From positions 26,741 through 90,740 of the forward strand of contig JAJZTH010000012.1 of NCBI GenBank assembly GCA_021849075.1: DNA of 64,000 nucleotides. The letters run 5' to 3'. Below the pieces are notes generated by a model, which had not been told where the DNA came from, made no database searches, and was given only the letters and a program-made list of their open reading frames with translations. Made by a program: the position numbers and the translations under genes. Shown piece by piece: positions 22,516 to 30,765 of this stretch (the stretch's first letter is position 1; each line of letters starts with the position of its first letter). The stretch is from Pseudomonadota bacterium. GTDB taxonomy: Bacteria > Pseudomonadota > Alphaproteobacteria > Sphingomonadales > Sphingomonadaceae.

Positions 22516-23169
22516 TCAGAACAGGGTCAGCAGGCCCGTCGCCGGATCGATCGTCCCTTCATAGATCATCTTGCCAGCGACATAGAGGATCACCAGCAGG
22601 CCGAAATAGGCGATGATGCGATAGCGTTCGATCACGCGGGCCAGCAGGTTGGCGGCGATGCCCATCAGCGCGACCGACAGGACCAGACCAATCACCAAAA
22701 TGCCGGGATGCTCGCGCGCCGCGCCGGCAACCGCCAGCACATTGTCCAGGCTCATCGATACGTCGGCGATGGCGACGGCCCATGCGGCCTGGGCAAAGCC
22801 CTTTGGCGCGGCCTTGCCGGCAATATCTTCGGCATCTTCCGCTTCGCCGTCGGAGCGCAGTTCGCGCCACATCTTCCATGCGACCCAGACCAGCAGCAGG
22901 CCGCCGGCAAAGACCAGACCCACCAGCTGCATCAGCTGGGTCACGACCAGAGCAAAGGCGATGCGCAGCACCAGTGCGGCGATCACGCCGATTGCGATCA
23001 CCTTGCGTCGCGATGCGGGCGGTAGGCCGGCAGCCAGCGCGCCGACGACGATCGCATTGTCGGCCGCCAGCATGATGTCGATCAGGACGACCTGGCCAAA
23101 GGCGGCGAGGGCGGATGGGGAGCCGAGATTGGAGAAATCGGCGACAATATGGGTCCAGATGTCGTTCAT
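22516..23169 (-). CDS. TerC/YjbE-family integral membrane protein
   Basis: GQVVLIDIMLAADNAIVVGALAAGLPPASRRKVIAIG and ADVSMSLDNVLAVAGAAREHP. Confidence 0.92.
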   Translation of the reverse strand: MNDIWTHIVADFSNLGSPSALAAFGQVVLIDIMLAADNAIVVGALAAGLPPASRRKVIAIGVIAALVLRIAFALVVTQLMQLVGLVFAGGLLLVWVAWKMWRELRSDGEAEDAEDIAGKAAPKGFAQAAWAVAIADVSMSLDNVLAVAGAAREHPGILVIGLVLSVALMGIAANLLARVIERYRIIAYFGLLVILYVAGKMIYEGTIDPATGLLTLF

Positions 23170-23295
23170 AAATCCTCTCGCCGTTCGCGGGGGCGGGTCT
23201 TGGACGCTGGCGTCGCTTCGAACGGCCAGGGGCGCGCAGGCGTCGGGATTCCTGCGGCGTTAGCCGCGCGGAACGCCCGCCGGTTAGACCGGGAA

Positions 23296-23314
23296 GCTGT
23301 CATCAACCTTTCAG
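23296..23314 (-). promoter_or_regulatory. Shared motif site S2 (upstream of terC-like gene)
   Basis: Minus strand CTGAAAGGTTGATGACAGC-N9-TAACCG; identical 21 bp CTGAAAGGTTGATGACAGCTT also at 17321-17341. Confidence 0.65.
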
Positions 23315-23422
23315 CCGCCCGACCCGACATCCGGCGCATAGATGTGCGGGCGTCGCGACACAAGCGATCAGATGACAGCGAGGGGGGAGGGGGGATCGAA
23401 ACCTACCCTCCCCGGGGCCGGA

Positions 23423-25081
23423 TTATTGGCGCTGGACCGCAGTGGCGTCGCGGGTAGCGCGGAATTCGCTGTCGCTTGACCAGTTGGGCCAGTCATGGCT
23501 GTCGGCGACGCGGCGGCCGACATTGTAAAGCAGTGTCATGTCACCCTGCCAGCTGCTGGTGTCCCAGCTGGCGTCATATTCGTCGGCCGGCTGGTGATAG
23601 CGGTCGCGCGTATAGATGTCGCCCAGTTCCTTGCCGCGCGCCGCGCCGCCATTCACCAGTTCGCGGCCGGGGTTGAAGGAAATGGCGGGCACGCCCCGCT
23701 TGGCCATGGGGAAATGGTCGGAACGGTAAAAGCTGCCCGCTTCCGGCCGCGCGTCGGGCGTGTAGTGGCGGCCGAGCTTTTCGCCCTCCTCCGTCAACGT
23801 GGTGAGCAGATCCAGCTTGGCTGCGCCGGAAATGCTGAAATTGGTCGTTTTCTCGATACCGAGCGGCCCGTCCATATTGACCACAGCTGCCGTCGTCGCG
23901 AGCGGCCGCAGCGGATTGTCGGCATAATATTCGGAGCCAAGCAGGCCCTTTTCCTCCGCCGTCACCGCCAGGAACAGTATGCTGCGTTCGGGCTTCGGCC
24001 CCTTGGCATAGGCGCGGGCCAGTTCCAGCAGGGCGGCGGTGCCCGATGCATTGTCCTTCGCGCCATTATAGATGGTGTCGCCCTTCGCATCCGGCGCGCC
24101 GATGCCCAGATGGTCCCAGTGCGCCGAATAGATGACGGTTTCGTCCGGATATTTGCTGCCCTGCACGAAGCCCGCGACATTGTGCGAGGTGATGATTTCC
24201 GACTTCACCGCATAGTCGGCGCTCATTGTCGCCTTGAGCGGAATCGGCTGGAAATCCTTCTTGCGCGCGGCAGCCTTGGCGGCGTCGAAATCGATGCCCG
24301 ATGCGGCGAACAGCCTGGCGGCCAGATCCTTCTGCACCCATCCTTCCATCTGCGTATGCGCCGCCTTGGGATTGGCGCGGACAATGTCGAACATAGTGTT
24401 GGTGTTGCTGTTCTTGACCGTCGCCCAGCCATAGGAGGCTGGCTCGCTTTCATGCACCACCAGCACGCCAGCCGCGCCCTGCCGTGCGGCCTCTTCATAC
24501 TTGTAGGTCCAGCGGCCATAATAGGTCATCAGCTTGCCGCCGAAATCGCCTTCGCCGCCTTCGAAATCCGGGTCGTTGACCAGCACGACCATGATCTTGC
24601 CCTTCAGGTCCACGCCCTTGAAATCGTCCCAGCCGCGCTCGGGCGCTTTCACGCCATAGCCGACGAACACCAGCGGCAGATTGGTGAACTGCACCGCCGA
24701 CTGGCCGGTTTCGGCTGCGCGCACGGCAATTTCGCTCCCCTGCGTCAGCGTCTGCGCCGTGCCGCCGATCGTCATCGACAAGGTGGGCGTGCCGGTGATG
24801 TTGGACATGCGCAACGGCACATCCTGGAACCATGTGCCCTTCTGTCCCGCAGGCTTCAGGCCGGCCGCCTTCATCCGGGCGGCGATATAATCGATGGTCT
24901 TCACCTCGGCGCGGGTGGCCGGGCCGCGTCCTTCAAATTCGTCGCTTGCCAGCGTTTTGATGTCGTTGCTGATGCGCGCGACGTCGAAAGTCGGGGCCGA
25001 TCCAGCGGCGATGGCCATGGCCGACGTGGAAAGCAGCCCGGCAACCGCCAGGAAGGTCAGGGATTTGATAGGGGGCAACAT
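23423..25081 (-). CDS. M28-family metallopeptidase (PA domain)
   Basis: VIYSAHWDHLGIG, NGAKDNASGTAALLELARA, LAVTAEEKGLLGSEYY. Confidence 0.94.
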   Translation of the reverse strand: MLPPIKSLTFLAVAGLLSTSAMAIAAGSAPTFDVARISNDIKTLASDEFEGRGPATRAEVKTIDYIAARMKAAGLKPAGQKGTWFQDVPLRMSNITGTPTLSMTIGGTAQTLTQGSEIAVRAAETGQSAVQFTNLPLVFVGYGVKAPERGWDDFKGVDLKGKIMVVLVNDPDFEGGEGDFGGKLMTYYGRWTYKYEEAARQGAAGVLVVHESEPASYGWATVKNSNTNTMFDIVRANPKAAHTQMEGWVQKDLAARLFAASGIDFDAAKAAARKKDFQPIPLKATMSADYAVKSEIITSHNVAGFVQGSKYPDETVIYSAHWDHLGIGAPDAKGDTIYNGAKDNASGTAALLELARAYAKGPKPERSILFLAVTAEEKGLLGSEYYADNPLRPLATTAAVVNMDGPLGIEKTTNFSISGAAKLDLLTTLTEEGEKLGRHYTPDARPEAGSFYRSDHFPMAKRGVPAISFNPGRELVNGGAARGKELGDIYTRDRYHQPADEYDASWDTSSWQGDMTLLYNVGRRVADSHDWPNWSSDSEFRATRDATAVQRQ

Positions 25082-25128
25082 GGTCAGGATACTCCTCGGC
25101 CGGCGGGCGGCTGATGGGGAAGGGGGGA

Positions 25129-26547
25129 TCAGTTCGATCCGCTGACGCGGATAATGCCGATCCCGCGCGCGATGTCGATACGGGTTCCAAAAGGTTGCGA
25201 CAGGCGCTGCAACCGGGCAAGGATGCGCGCGCCAACCGTCGCGTCCGCCAGATGCGGCACGCCGCGTCCCGCGCCGGCGGCGTTGACGCCCAGATCGACG
25301 GGATAGAGGCGAATTTCGCTCAGCTTGCCATCCTTATACTGGCTGACTGCGATCACGGTTTCATAGAGGTTGGGATCGCCAAATTCCTTTGCCCCGCGCG
25401 CTTGCAACAGCTCCGGCGCGGTGACGCTGCCTGGCGTGATGCCGAACTGGTCGTACATGTCGGCCGGCAGGTCATCCAGGCTGTTGTTCATCATCGCGAA
25501 GTTGCCGAGCGAATAGAAGATCGGCTTGCCCTTGTAGATTTCGATCCCGCGCAGCTGGTGCGGGCCATGGCCGACATAGACGTCCGCGCCCGCATCGATC
25601 GCCTGATGCGCCAGCGTCGGCGCGAAATTGGCCGGCGTCTGGAAGGCGTTGCCCGGTTCATGATTGTGCAGCGAGAAGACAGTGAAATTGCCATTCTGAT
25701 GGGCTTGACGCACGGCGAGCAGATTGGCGTTCACATCCCTGGCGTTGAGATCATATTCGATCGTCATCGGCGTGGCGGGATTGGCGGTCGCGCGATATTC
25801 GCGGCCCTTCATCTTGACCGGCGCACCCGACTTCGTCCCAGCGAGGCGGGCGATGGTGGCCAGATCGGCATCGGACACCAGACCGATTTCGGTGCTGCGG
25901 ATCGCGTTCGCGCCGCCGCGTCCGGGCACCTGCCCCAGCGGGTCGGAAGCGGGAGACATCGGCGTGAAGCTGGTGGTCGCGGACACCAGTCCGACGCGGC
26001 CATGCGGCCCGTCAAAATAGGCGGGCGCGCGCGCCGCCGTCATGCTGCGTCCAGTGCCGGCATGGACCAGATGGGCGTCGTCCAGCAGGTCTAGCGTGTC
26101 ATACAGCCCCTCGACGCCCCAGTCGGTGGCGTGGTTGTTGGCATGGCCGACAATGTCGACGCCCATCTTGGCGACATCGCCCGGCACGGCGGGATCGGCC
26201 AGCATCCAGGTGCCGCCCGATTCCGCCTGTGGCGATCCCTTGAAGGTCTTGAGGTCGAGGGCAGTCGTTTCGAAATTGCCGAAGGTGACGTCCGCGCCGC
26301 GCAGGATGGCCAGCATGTCAGGCGACTGTTTTTCGATCGTCGCCAGCATCGGCCGCAGATAGATGAGGTCGCCGACTGCCGCGAAGCTGAAGTCTCCGGC
26401 GATCGGTGTGCTCGGTACGGTCGAGGTGGTCAGCTTGCCGCCGCTTTCCTCTTCCTCGGCATGCGCGGGGATGGCGGCCATCAGGGCGATGCTTGCCAGC
26501 GAGAGGGCGCGCACGGAGGCGCGGCGGAACAGAGTGGGCAGGATCAT
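25129..26547 (-). CDS. CapA-family protein (poly-gamma-glutamate biosynthesis-like metallophosphatase fold)
   Basis: FSFAAVGDLIYLRPML, DIVGHANNHATDWGVEGLYDTLDLL, VYVGHGPHQLRGIEIYKGKPIFYSLGNF. Confidence 0.93.
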   Translation of the reverse strand: MILPTLFRRASVRALSLASIALMAAIPAHAEEEESGGKLTTSTVPSTPIAGDFSFAAVGDLIYLRPMLATIEKQSPDMLAILRGADVTFGNFETTALDLKTFKGSPQAESGGTWMLADPAVPGDVAKMGVDIVGHANNHATDWGVEGLYDTLDLLDDAHLVHAGTGRSMTAARAPAYFDGPHGRVGLVSATTSFTPMSPASDPLGQVPGRGGANAIRSTEIGLVSDADLATIARLAGTKSGAPVKMKGREYRATANPATPMTIEYDLNARDVNANLLAVRQAHQNGNFTVFSLHNHEPGNAFQTPANFAPTLAHQAIDAGADVYVGHGPHQLRGIEIYKGKPIFYSLGNFAMMNNSLDDLPADMYDQFGITPGSVTAPELLQARGAKEFGDPNLYETVIAVSQYKDGKLSEIRLYPVDLGVNAAGAGRGVPHLADATVGARILARLQRLSQPFGTRIDIARGIGIIRVSGSN

Positions 26548-26603
26548 CGACTTTCCCCTTGGCTTCGACCGGAATCGGTTTTGCCAAGGGGATAGTCATG
26601 GGG

Positions 26604-26622
26604 GCTGACAAGAACCTGTCGT
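26604..26622 (-). promoter_or_regulatory. Shared motif site S4 (upstream of capA-like gene)
   Basis: Minus strand ACGACAGGTTCTTGTCAGC-N9-TATCCC. Confidence 0.5.
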
Positions 26623-26634
26623 GTGGGCTTGCGA

Positions 26635-28131
26635 TCAGCCGGTGGTGGAACGGAAACGGACGATCGCGCACAGCCCCCGGCCCGACCGGCCATCTTCCAG
26701 ACTGATGGTCGCGCCCATCTGTTGCGCGATGGCGCGGGCGATCGGCAGGCCAAGGCCAGTGCCGGCCGGCGCGTTGCGTGCGGGGATACGGTAGAAACGA
26801 TCCCACACCTTGTCGCGCTCGGCCGCCGGGATTCCCGGCCCATCATCATCGATCGCCACGATCACCGCTTCATCGTCGCGGTCGACATGCACAGACACCA
26901 TCCCTCCCGGACGGTTATAGCGAATGGCGTTGTCCAGCAGATTGCCGATCAGTTCGGCCGCCAGCGTCGGCTCGCCGATCGCCATGGCGCGGCCCTCCAC
27001 ATGATTGTCATAGCCGATATCCATGTCCGCCGGCGCCTGCGCCGCACGCTCGCCCGTCACCGTGGCCGCAACATCCGTCAGGTCGAAGGGGCGCAGGCGC
27101 ACGCCGGCCTGATCCTCGCTGCGGGCCAGTGCGATCAACTGGCGCAGCAACTGCTCCAGCGTGTCGATGGCGTGGGGAATATCCTGTAAGGCGGCCTTGC
27201 CCTGCGGCGAGTGCGGGCCATAGCGGTCCAACACGTCAAGCTGCACTCGCGCCACCGCCAGCGGCGTGCGCATCTGGTGCGACGCATTGGCGGTGAATTG
27301 CCGCAGCGAATTGGTCACGCGCTCCAGCCGCGCCATCAGCCCGTTGAATGCCGCGACGAAGGGCTGCATTTCGACCGGGTCCGTTTCGGTCGTGGTCAGG
27401 CGGAAGGTGGGGGATGCTTCGCCGCGCGTACTTTCCACTTGGCGGGTCAGGTCTGCGAGCGGGCGCAGCCCCCATTCGATCGCCCACCAGAAAAGCAAGC
27501 CCGTCACCAGAAGCGCTGCCAGCCCGGCCAAGACCACCTGTTGCAGGAAATTGCGCTCATAATCGGCGCGGTCATCCATATAGTCGGCGATCTGAATGGC
27601 GATGAGCTGGCTGTCTCCGGCGGCGCGGCGAATTTCGGTCGCAATTCGGGCGGGCTTGCTATGCAGCGTGCCGCTGCGCAGATAGGCGGCCTGTATCACC
27701 TGACGCGCGTCCGCCGGGTCCAGATAACCGCGCACCATCGGCGTTTCGCGATAGGCGTTGACGAAGGTCGCAGGCTTGTGTCGGTCGACCACCCCGTCCC
27801 ATGTCGCGCTGTAATCAGCAGGCGGCAGCAATGCGGGGTCGCCGGCCACCAGCGTCTGACCACGATAGACGCTGTAGAGCACGACCGGGCGCGCGCGCCG
27901 CCGCAGCAGATGGATCACCAGCGGCACCAGCCGCTCGCGCTCGGCCGCCGGGCTGTTATAGGCTAGGCTCAGCGTCCGCACCGATCCGATCAGCACCCTA
28001 TCGACGGTGTTCGCTTCGGTATCATGCGTCACCAGCGCAGTAAGGATGCAGAACAACAGCACCAGCGCCGCCAGCGGCATCAAAACGGCGCCGGTCAGCC
28101 GCAGGCGCAGGGAATGGGAGGATTGCCGCAT
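26635..28131 (-). CDS. TctE-like sensor histidine kinase
   Basis: NASHQMRTPLAVARVQLDVLDRY, NLLDNAIRYNRPGGMVSVHV, IDDDGPGIPAAERDKVWDRFYRI. Confidence 0.93.
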   Translation of the reverse strand: MRQSSHSLRLRLTGAVLMPLAALVLLFCILTALVTHDTEANTVDRVLIGSVRTLSLAYNSPAAERERLVPLVIHLLRRRARPVVLYSVYRGQTLVAGDPALLPPADYSATWDGVVDRHKPATFVNAYRETPMVRGYLDPADARQVIQAAYLRSGTLHSKPARIATEIRRAAGDSQLIAIQIADYMDDRADYERNFLQQVVLAGLAALLVTGLLFWWAIEWGLRPLADLTRQVESTRGEASPTFRLTTTETDPVEMQPFVAAFNGLMARLERVTNSLRQFTANASHQMRTPLAVARVQLDVLDRYGPHSPQGKAALQDIPHAIDTLEQLLRQLIALARSEDQAGVRLRPFDLTDVAATVTGERAAQAPADMDIGYDNHVEGRAMAIGEPTLAAELIGNLLDNAIRYNRPGGMVSVHVDRDDEAVIVAIDDDGPGIPAAERDKVWDRFYRIPARNAPAGTGLGLPIARAIAQQMGATISLEDGRSGRGLCAIVRFRSTTG

Positions 28132-28147
28132 CGTCGTAAATGCGCGC

Positions 28148-28813
28148 TCAGGCCGTTTCGATCATATAGCCAAGCCCGCGTATGGTGCGGATCGCCGGGC
28201 CTGACGGTTGCAGCTTGCGGCGCAGGCGACCGATATAGACTTCCAGCGCATTGGGCGTGACCGCATCGTCGAAATTGAACACTTCGGCCGCCAGCCTTTC
28301 CTTGGCCACGACCTTTCCCGGACGCCCCATCAATGTTTCCAGCACGGCCAGTTCGCGGCGGCGCAGGTCCAGCACGGCGCCGTCCAGATAGACGGTCCGG
28401 CTCGACCGGTCGAACACCAGCTTGCCGATGCGCAGCACCGGATCGGGCGTGCCCTGGCTGCGCCGCACCAGCGCGCGGATGCGCGATTCCAGTTCGCGCG
28501 GGTCGAACGGCTTGGCCATATAATCGTCCGCGCCCCGGTCCAGCCCATCGATCCGGTCGTCCACCATGTCGCGCGCGGTCAGGATCAGGATCGGCGTGGT
28601 CGCGCCGCGCGCGCGCAGCCGGCTCAATATGTCCAGCCCGTCCATGTCAGGCAGGCCCAGGTCCAGCACGATCGCGCAATAGGGTTCCTGATCGGCCAGC
28701 CGCAGCGCATCTTCGCCATTGGTCAGCAGGTCGACGGCAAAGCCGGCAGCCTCCAGCGAGGCGACCATGCCGCGCGCCAGCCGTTCGTCATCTTCCACCA
28801 GCAATAATCGCAT
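28148..28813 (-). CDS. OmpR/TctD-like response regulator
   Basis: MRLLLVEDDERLARGMVASLEAAG, VLDLGLPDMDGLDIL, winged helix PNALEVYIGRLRRKL. Confidence 0.95.
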   Translation of the reverse strand: MRLLLVEDDERLARGMVASLEAAGFAVDLLTNGEDALRLADQEPYCAIVLDLGLPDMDGLDILSRLRARGATTPILILTARDMVDDRIDGLDRGADDYMAKPFDPRELESRIRALVRRSQGTPDPVLRIGKLVFDRSSRTVYLDGAVLDLRRRELAVLETLMGRPGKVVAKERLAAEVFNFDDAVTPNALEVYIGRLRRKLQPSGPAIRTIRGLGYMIETA

Positions 28814-28936
28814 GACCGTCTCCGCGTTGCGGCATCCTTCGCAGGCAACAGGAAATTGCGCCGTGCATGGCGCATCCCGATCCAAAAAGGAAGGCCGGGC
28901 AACGACCGCTTGCCGTTGATTGCGCGTGAATGCCCT

Positions 28937-28992
28937 TTGGCTGGCATGTGTCAGGTTCATGACAGCGACTCTGGGTTAGGCATGCCAGCCAA
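28937..28992. repeat. 12-bp perfect inverted repeat around site S3
   Basis: TTGGCTGGCATG (28937-28948) / CATGCCAGCCAA (28981-28992), nested TGTCA-N6-TGACA. Confidence 0.7.
28948..28966 (+). promoter_or_regulatory. Shared motif site S3 (upstream of serine hydrolase)
   Basis: GTGTCAGGTTCATGACAGC-N9-TTAGGC. Confidence 0.55.
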
Positions 28993-29072
28993 CAGATATC
29001 CGCGCCGGTTCCGACGCGGAACGCCATATTGAGCCGCCTGTCCGTAAAGGGGCGGGCGCAGGGGAATCAGAC

Positions 29073-30692
29073 ATGACGATCATACGGCCTTCGCTCGCGG
29101 GGGCGCTCCTGTCCTTGTGCCTTGCCGGCGCTGCCCATGCCGCGCCGGAACCGGCGGATGCAACCAGCCTCGCCCGGCTCGACGCGCTGTTCGCGCGCTG
29201 GAACAGCCAAAGTGCGCCGGGCTGCGCCGTGGCCGTGTCGCGCGATGGACAGGCGATCGCAACACGCGCCTATGGCATGGCCAGTCTGGAGCTGGGCGTC
29301 CCCAACAGCGTCGACAGCATTTTTGAGGCCGGGTCCGATTCCAAGCAGTTCACTGCCGCCGCCACGCTGATGCTGGCGCGCGCGGGCAAGCTGTCGCTGG
29401 ACGATGATATTCGCAAGTTCGTGCCGGAAATGCCCGATTATGGCGCGCCGGTGACGATCAGCCATTTGTTGCACCACACCAGCGGCCTGCGCGACTGGGG
29501 TTCGGTCGCCGCGATCGAAGGCTGGCCGCGCAACAGCCGTACCGCCGACAATCAGGACATGCTGGCCATCGTGTCGCGCCAGAAGGAGCTGAACTTCGCG
29601 CCCGGCAGCCACTATCTCTACAGCAACAGCAACTTCAACCTGCTGGCGATCATCGTCGCAAGAGTCAGCGGCCAGTCGCTGGCGGACTTCACGCAGGACC
29701 ATATCTTCAAGCCGCTGGGCATGACGCATACGCGCTGGCGCGACGATCATGGCGATGTCGTGCCCGGCCGCACCGGCGCTTATGATTATGAAGGCGCCAT
29801 CTATCGCAACGATCAGGTGATCGAGGACGCCTATGGCAATGGCGGCCTGCTGACGACGGTGAGCGATCTGGTGAAGTGGCAGGCGGCGCTGGACGCCGAC
29901 ACTTTCGGCCCCGGCTTCACCGCGCAGATGCAGACGCCCACGAAGCTGAATGACGGCACGCCGATCGCCTATGCGCTGGCGCTGGTGAACCTGGATCATC
30001 ATGGCCAGCAGGAAGTCAGCCATTCAGGGTCGACCGGCGGCTATCGTGCTTGGATGGCGCGTTATCCGCAGCATAAGCTCGCCGTATCGCTGCTGTGCAA
30101 TACCGGTAACGCCGATACGCCCACGCTGGGGCGCGCCGCCGCCGACATTTTCCTCCCTGCCTACAAGGCGAAGCCCTATGCGCCCAAGGGCGCGCTGCCC
30201 ACCGGCGTCTATGCCGATGGCATGACTGGCTTTCCGGTGCGCTTCGACAGCGATGACAAGGGCAATCTGCGCGCCAACGGCACGGTGCTGACGCCGATCG
30301 GCCCGGGCCGCTGGGCGCAGCGCGAGGATATTTTCGTATTCGGCAAGGGCGGTCTGACGCTGGAACATCGTGAAGGGGAGACGATCGCCTATCGCAAGGT
30401 CGACGCCGTCACCGCCTTCGATCCCAAGCCTTATGTCGGACGTTTTTGCGGCGTCGACACCTTCGCTTGCCTCAGCTTCCGGCAGGATGGCGACCGGCTG
30501 ATCTACAGCGGGCCGCGCTGGTACAATCAGCCGCTCAAACCCGCTTATTCCGATGTTTTCACCGGAGAAGCGATGCCGCAATCCTCGCGCATCACGGTCA
30601 AGTTTGAACGCGACGCCAGCGGCGCGGTTACGGGCCTGCGCTTTGGCGAAGGCCGCGCCTACGACGTCGCCTTCCGCCGCGTCGCCGACTGA
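29073..30692 (+). CDS. Serine hydrolase (class C beta-lactamase/DD-peptidase family)
   Basis: FEAGSDSKQFTAAATLMLARAGKL (SxxK-type), YSNSNFNLLAIIVARVSGQ (YxN), HSGSTGGYRAW. Confidence 0.93.
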   Translation: MTIIRPSLAGALLSLCLAGAAHAAPEPADATSLARLDALFARWNSQSAPGCAVAVSRDGQAIATRAYGMASLELGVPNSVDSIFEAGSDSKQFTAAATLMLARAGKLSLDDDIRKFVPEMPDYGAPVTISHLLHHTSGLRDWGSVAAIEGWPRNSRTADNQDMLAIVSRQKELNFAPGSHYLYSNSNFNLLAIIVARVSGQSLADFTQDHIFKPLGMTHTRWRDDHGDVVPGRTGAYDYEGAIYRNDQVIEDAYGNGGLLTTVSDLVKWQAALDADTFGPGFTAQMQTPTKLNDGTPIAYALALVNLDHHGQQEVSHSGSTGGYRAWMARYPQHKLAVSLLCNTGNADTPTLGRAAADIFLPAYKAKPYAPKGALPTGVYADGMTGFPVRFDSDDKGNLRANGTVLTPIGPGRWAQREDIFVFGKGGLTLEHREGETIAYRKVDAVTAFDPKPYVGRFCGVDTFACLSFRQDGDRLIYSGPRWYNQPLKPAYSDVFTGEAMPQSSRITVKFERDASGAVTGLRFGEGRAYDVAFRRVAD

Positions 30693-30765
30693 ATTTCACG
30701 CATCACACAAGAGCCGCTCGGGTCGCGGCCACAACAAAGCCAAGAGCATCAAAAGGGGACTATCC

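Noticed and set aside
23149-23457. 102-aa plus-strand ORF over the TerC leader
   Set aside because: Overlaps a structured leader and the end of the M28 gene; no recognisable motif.
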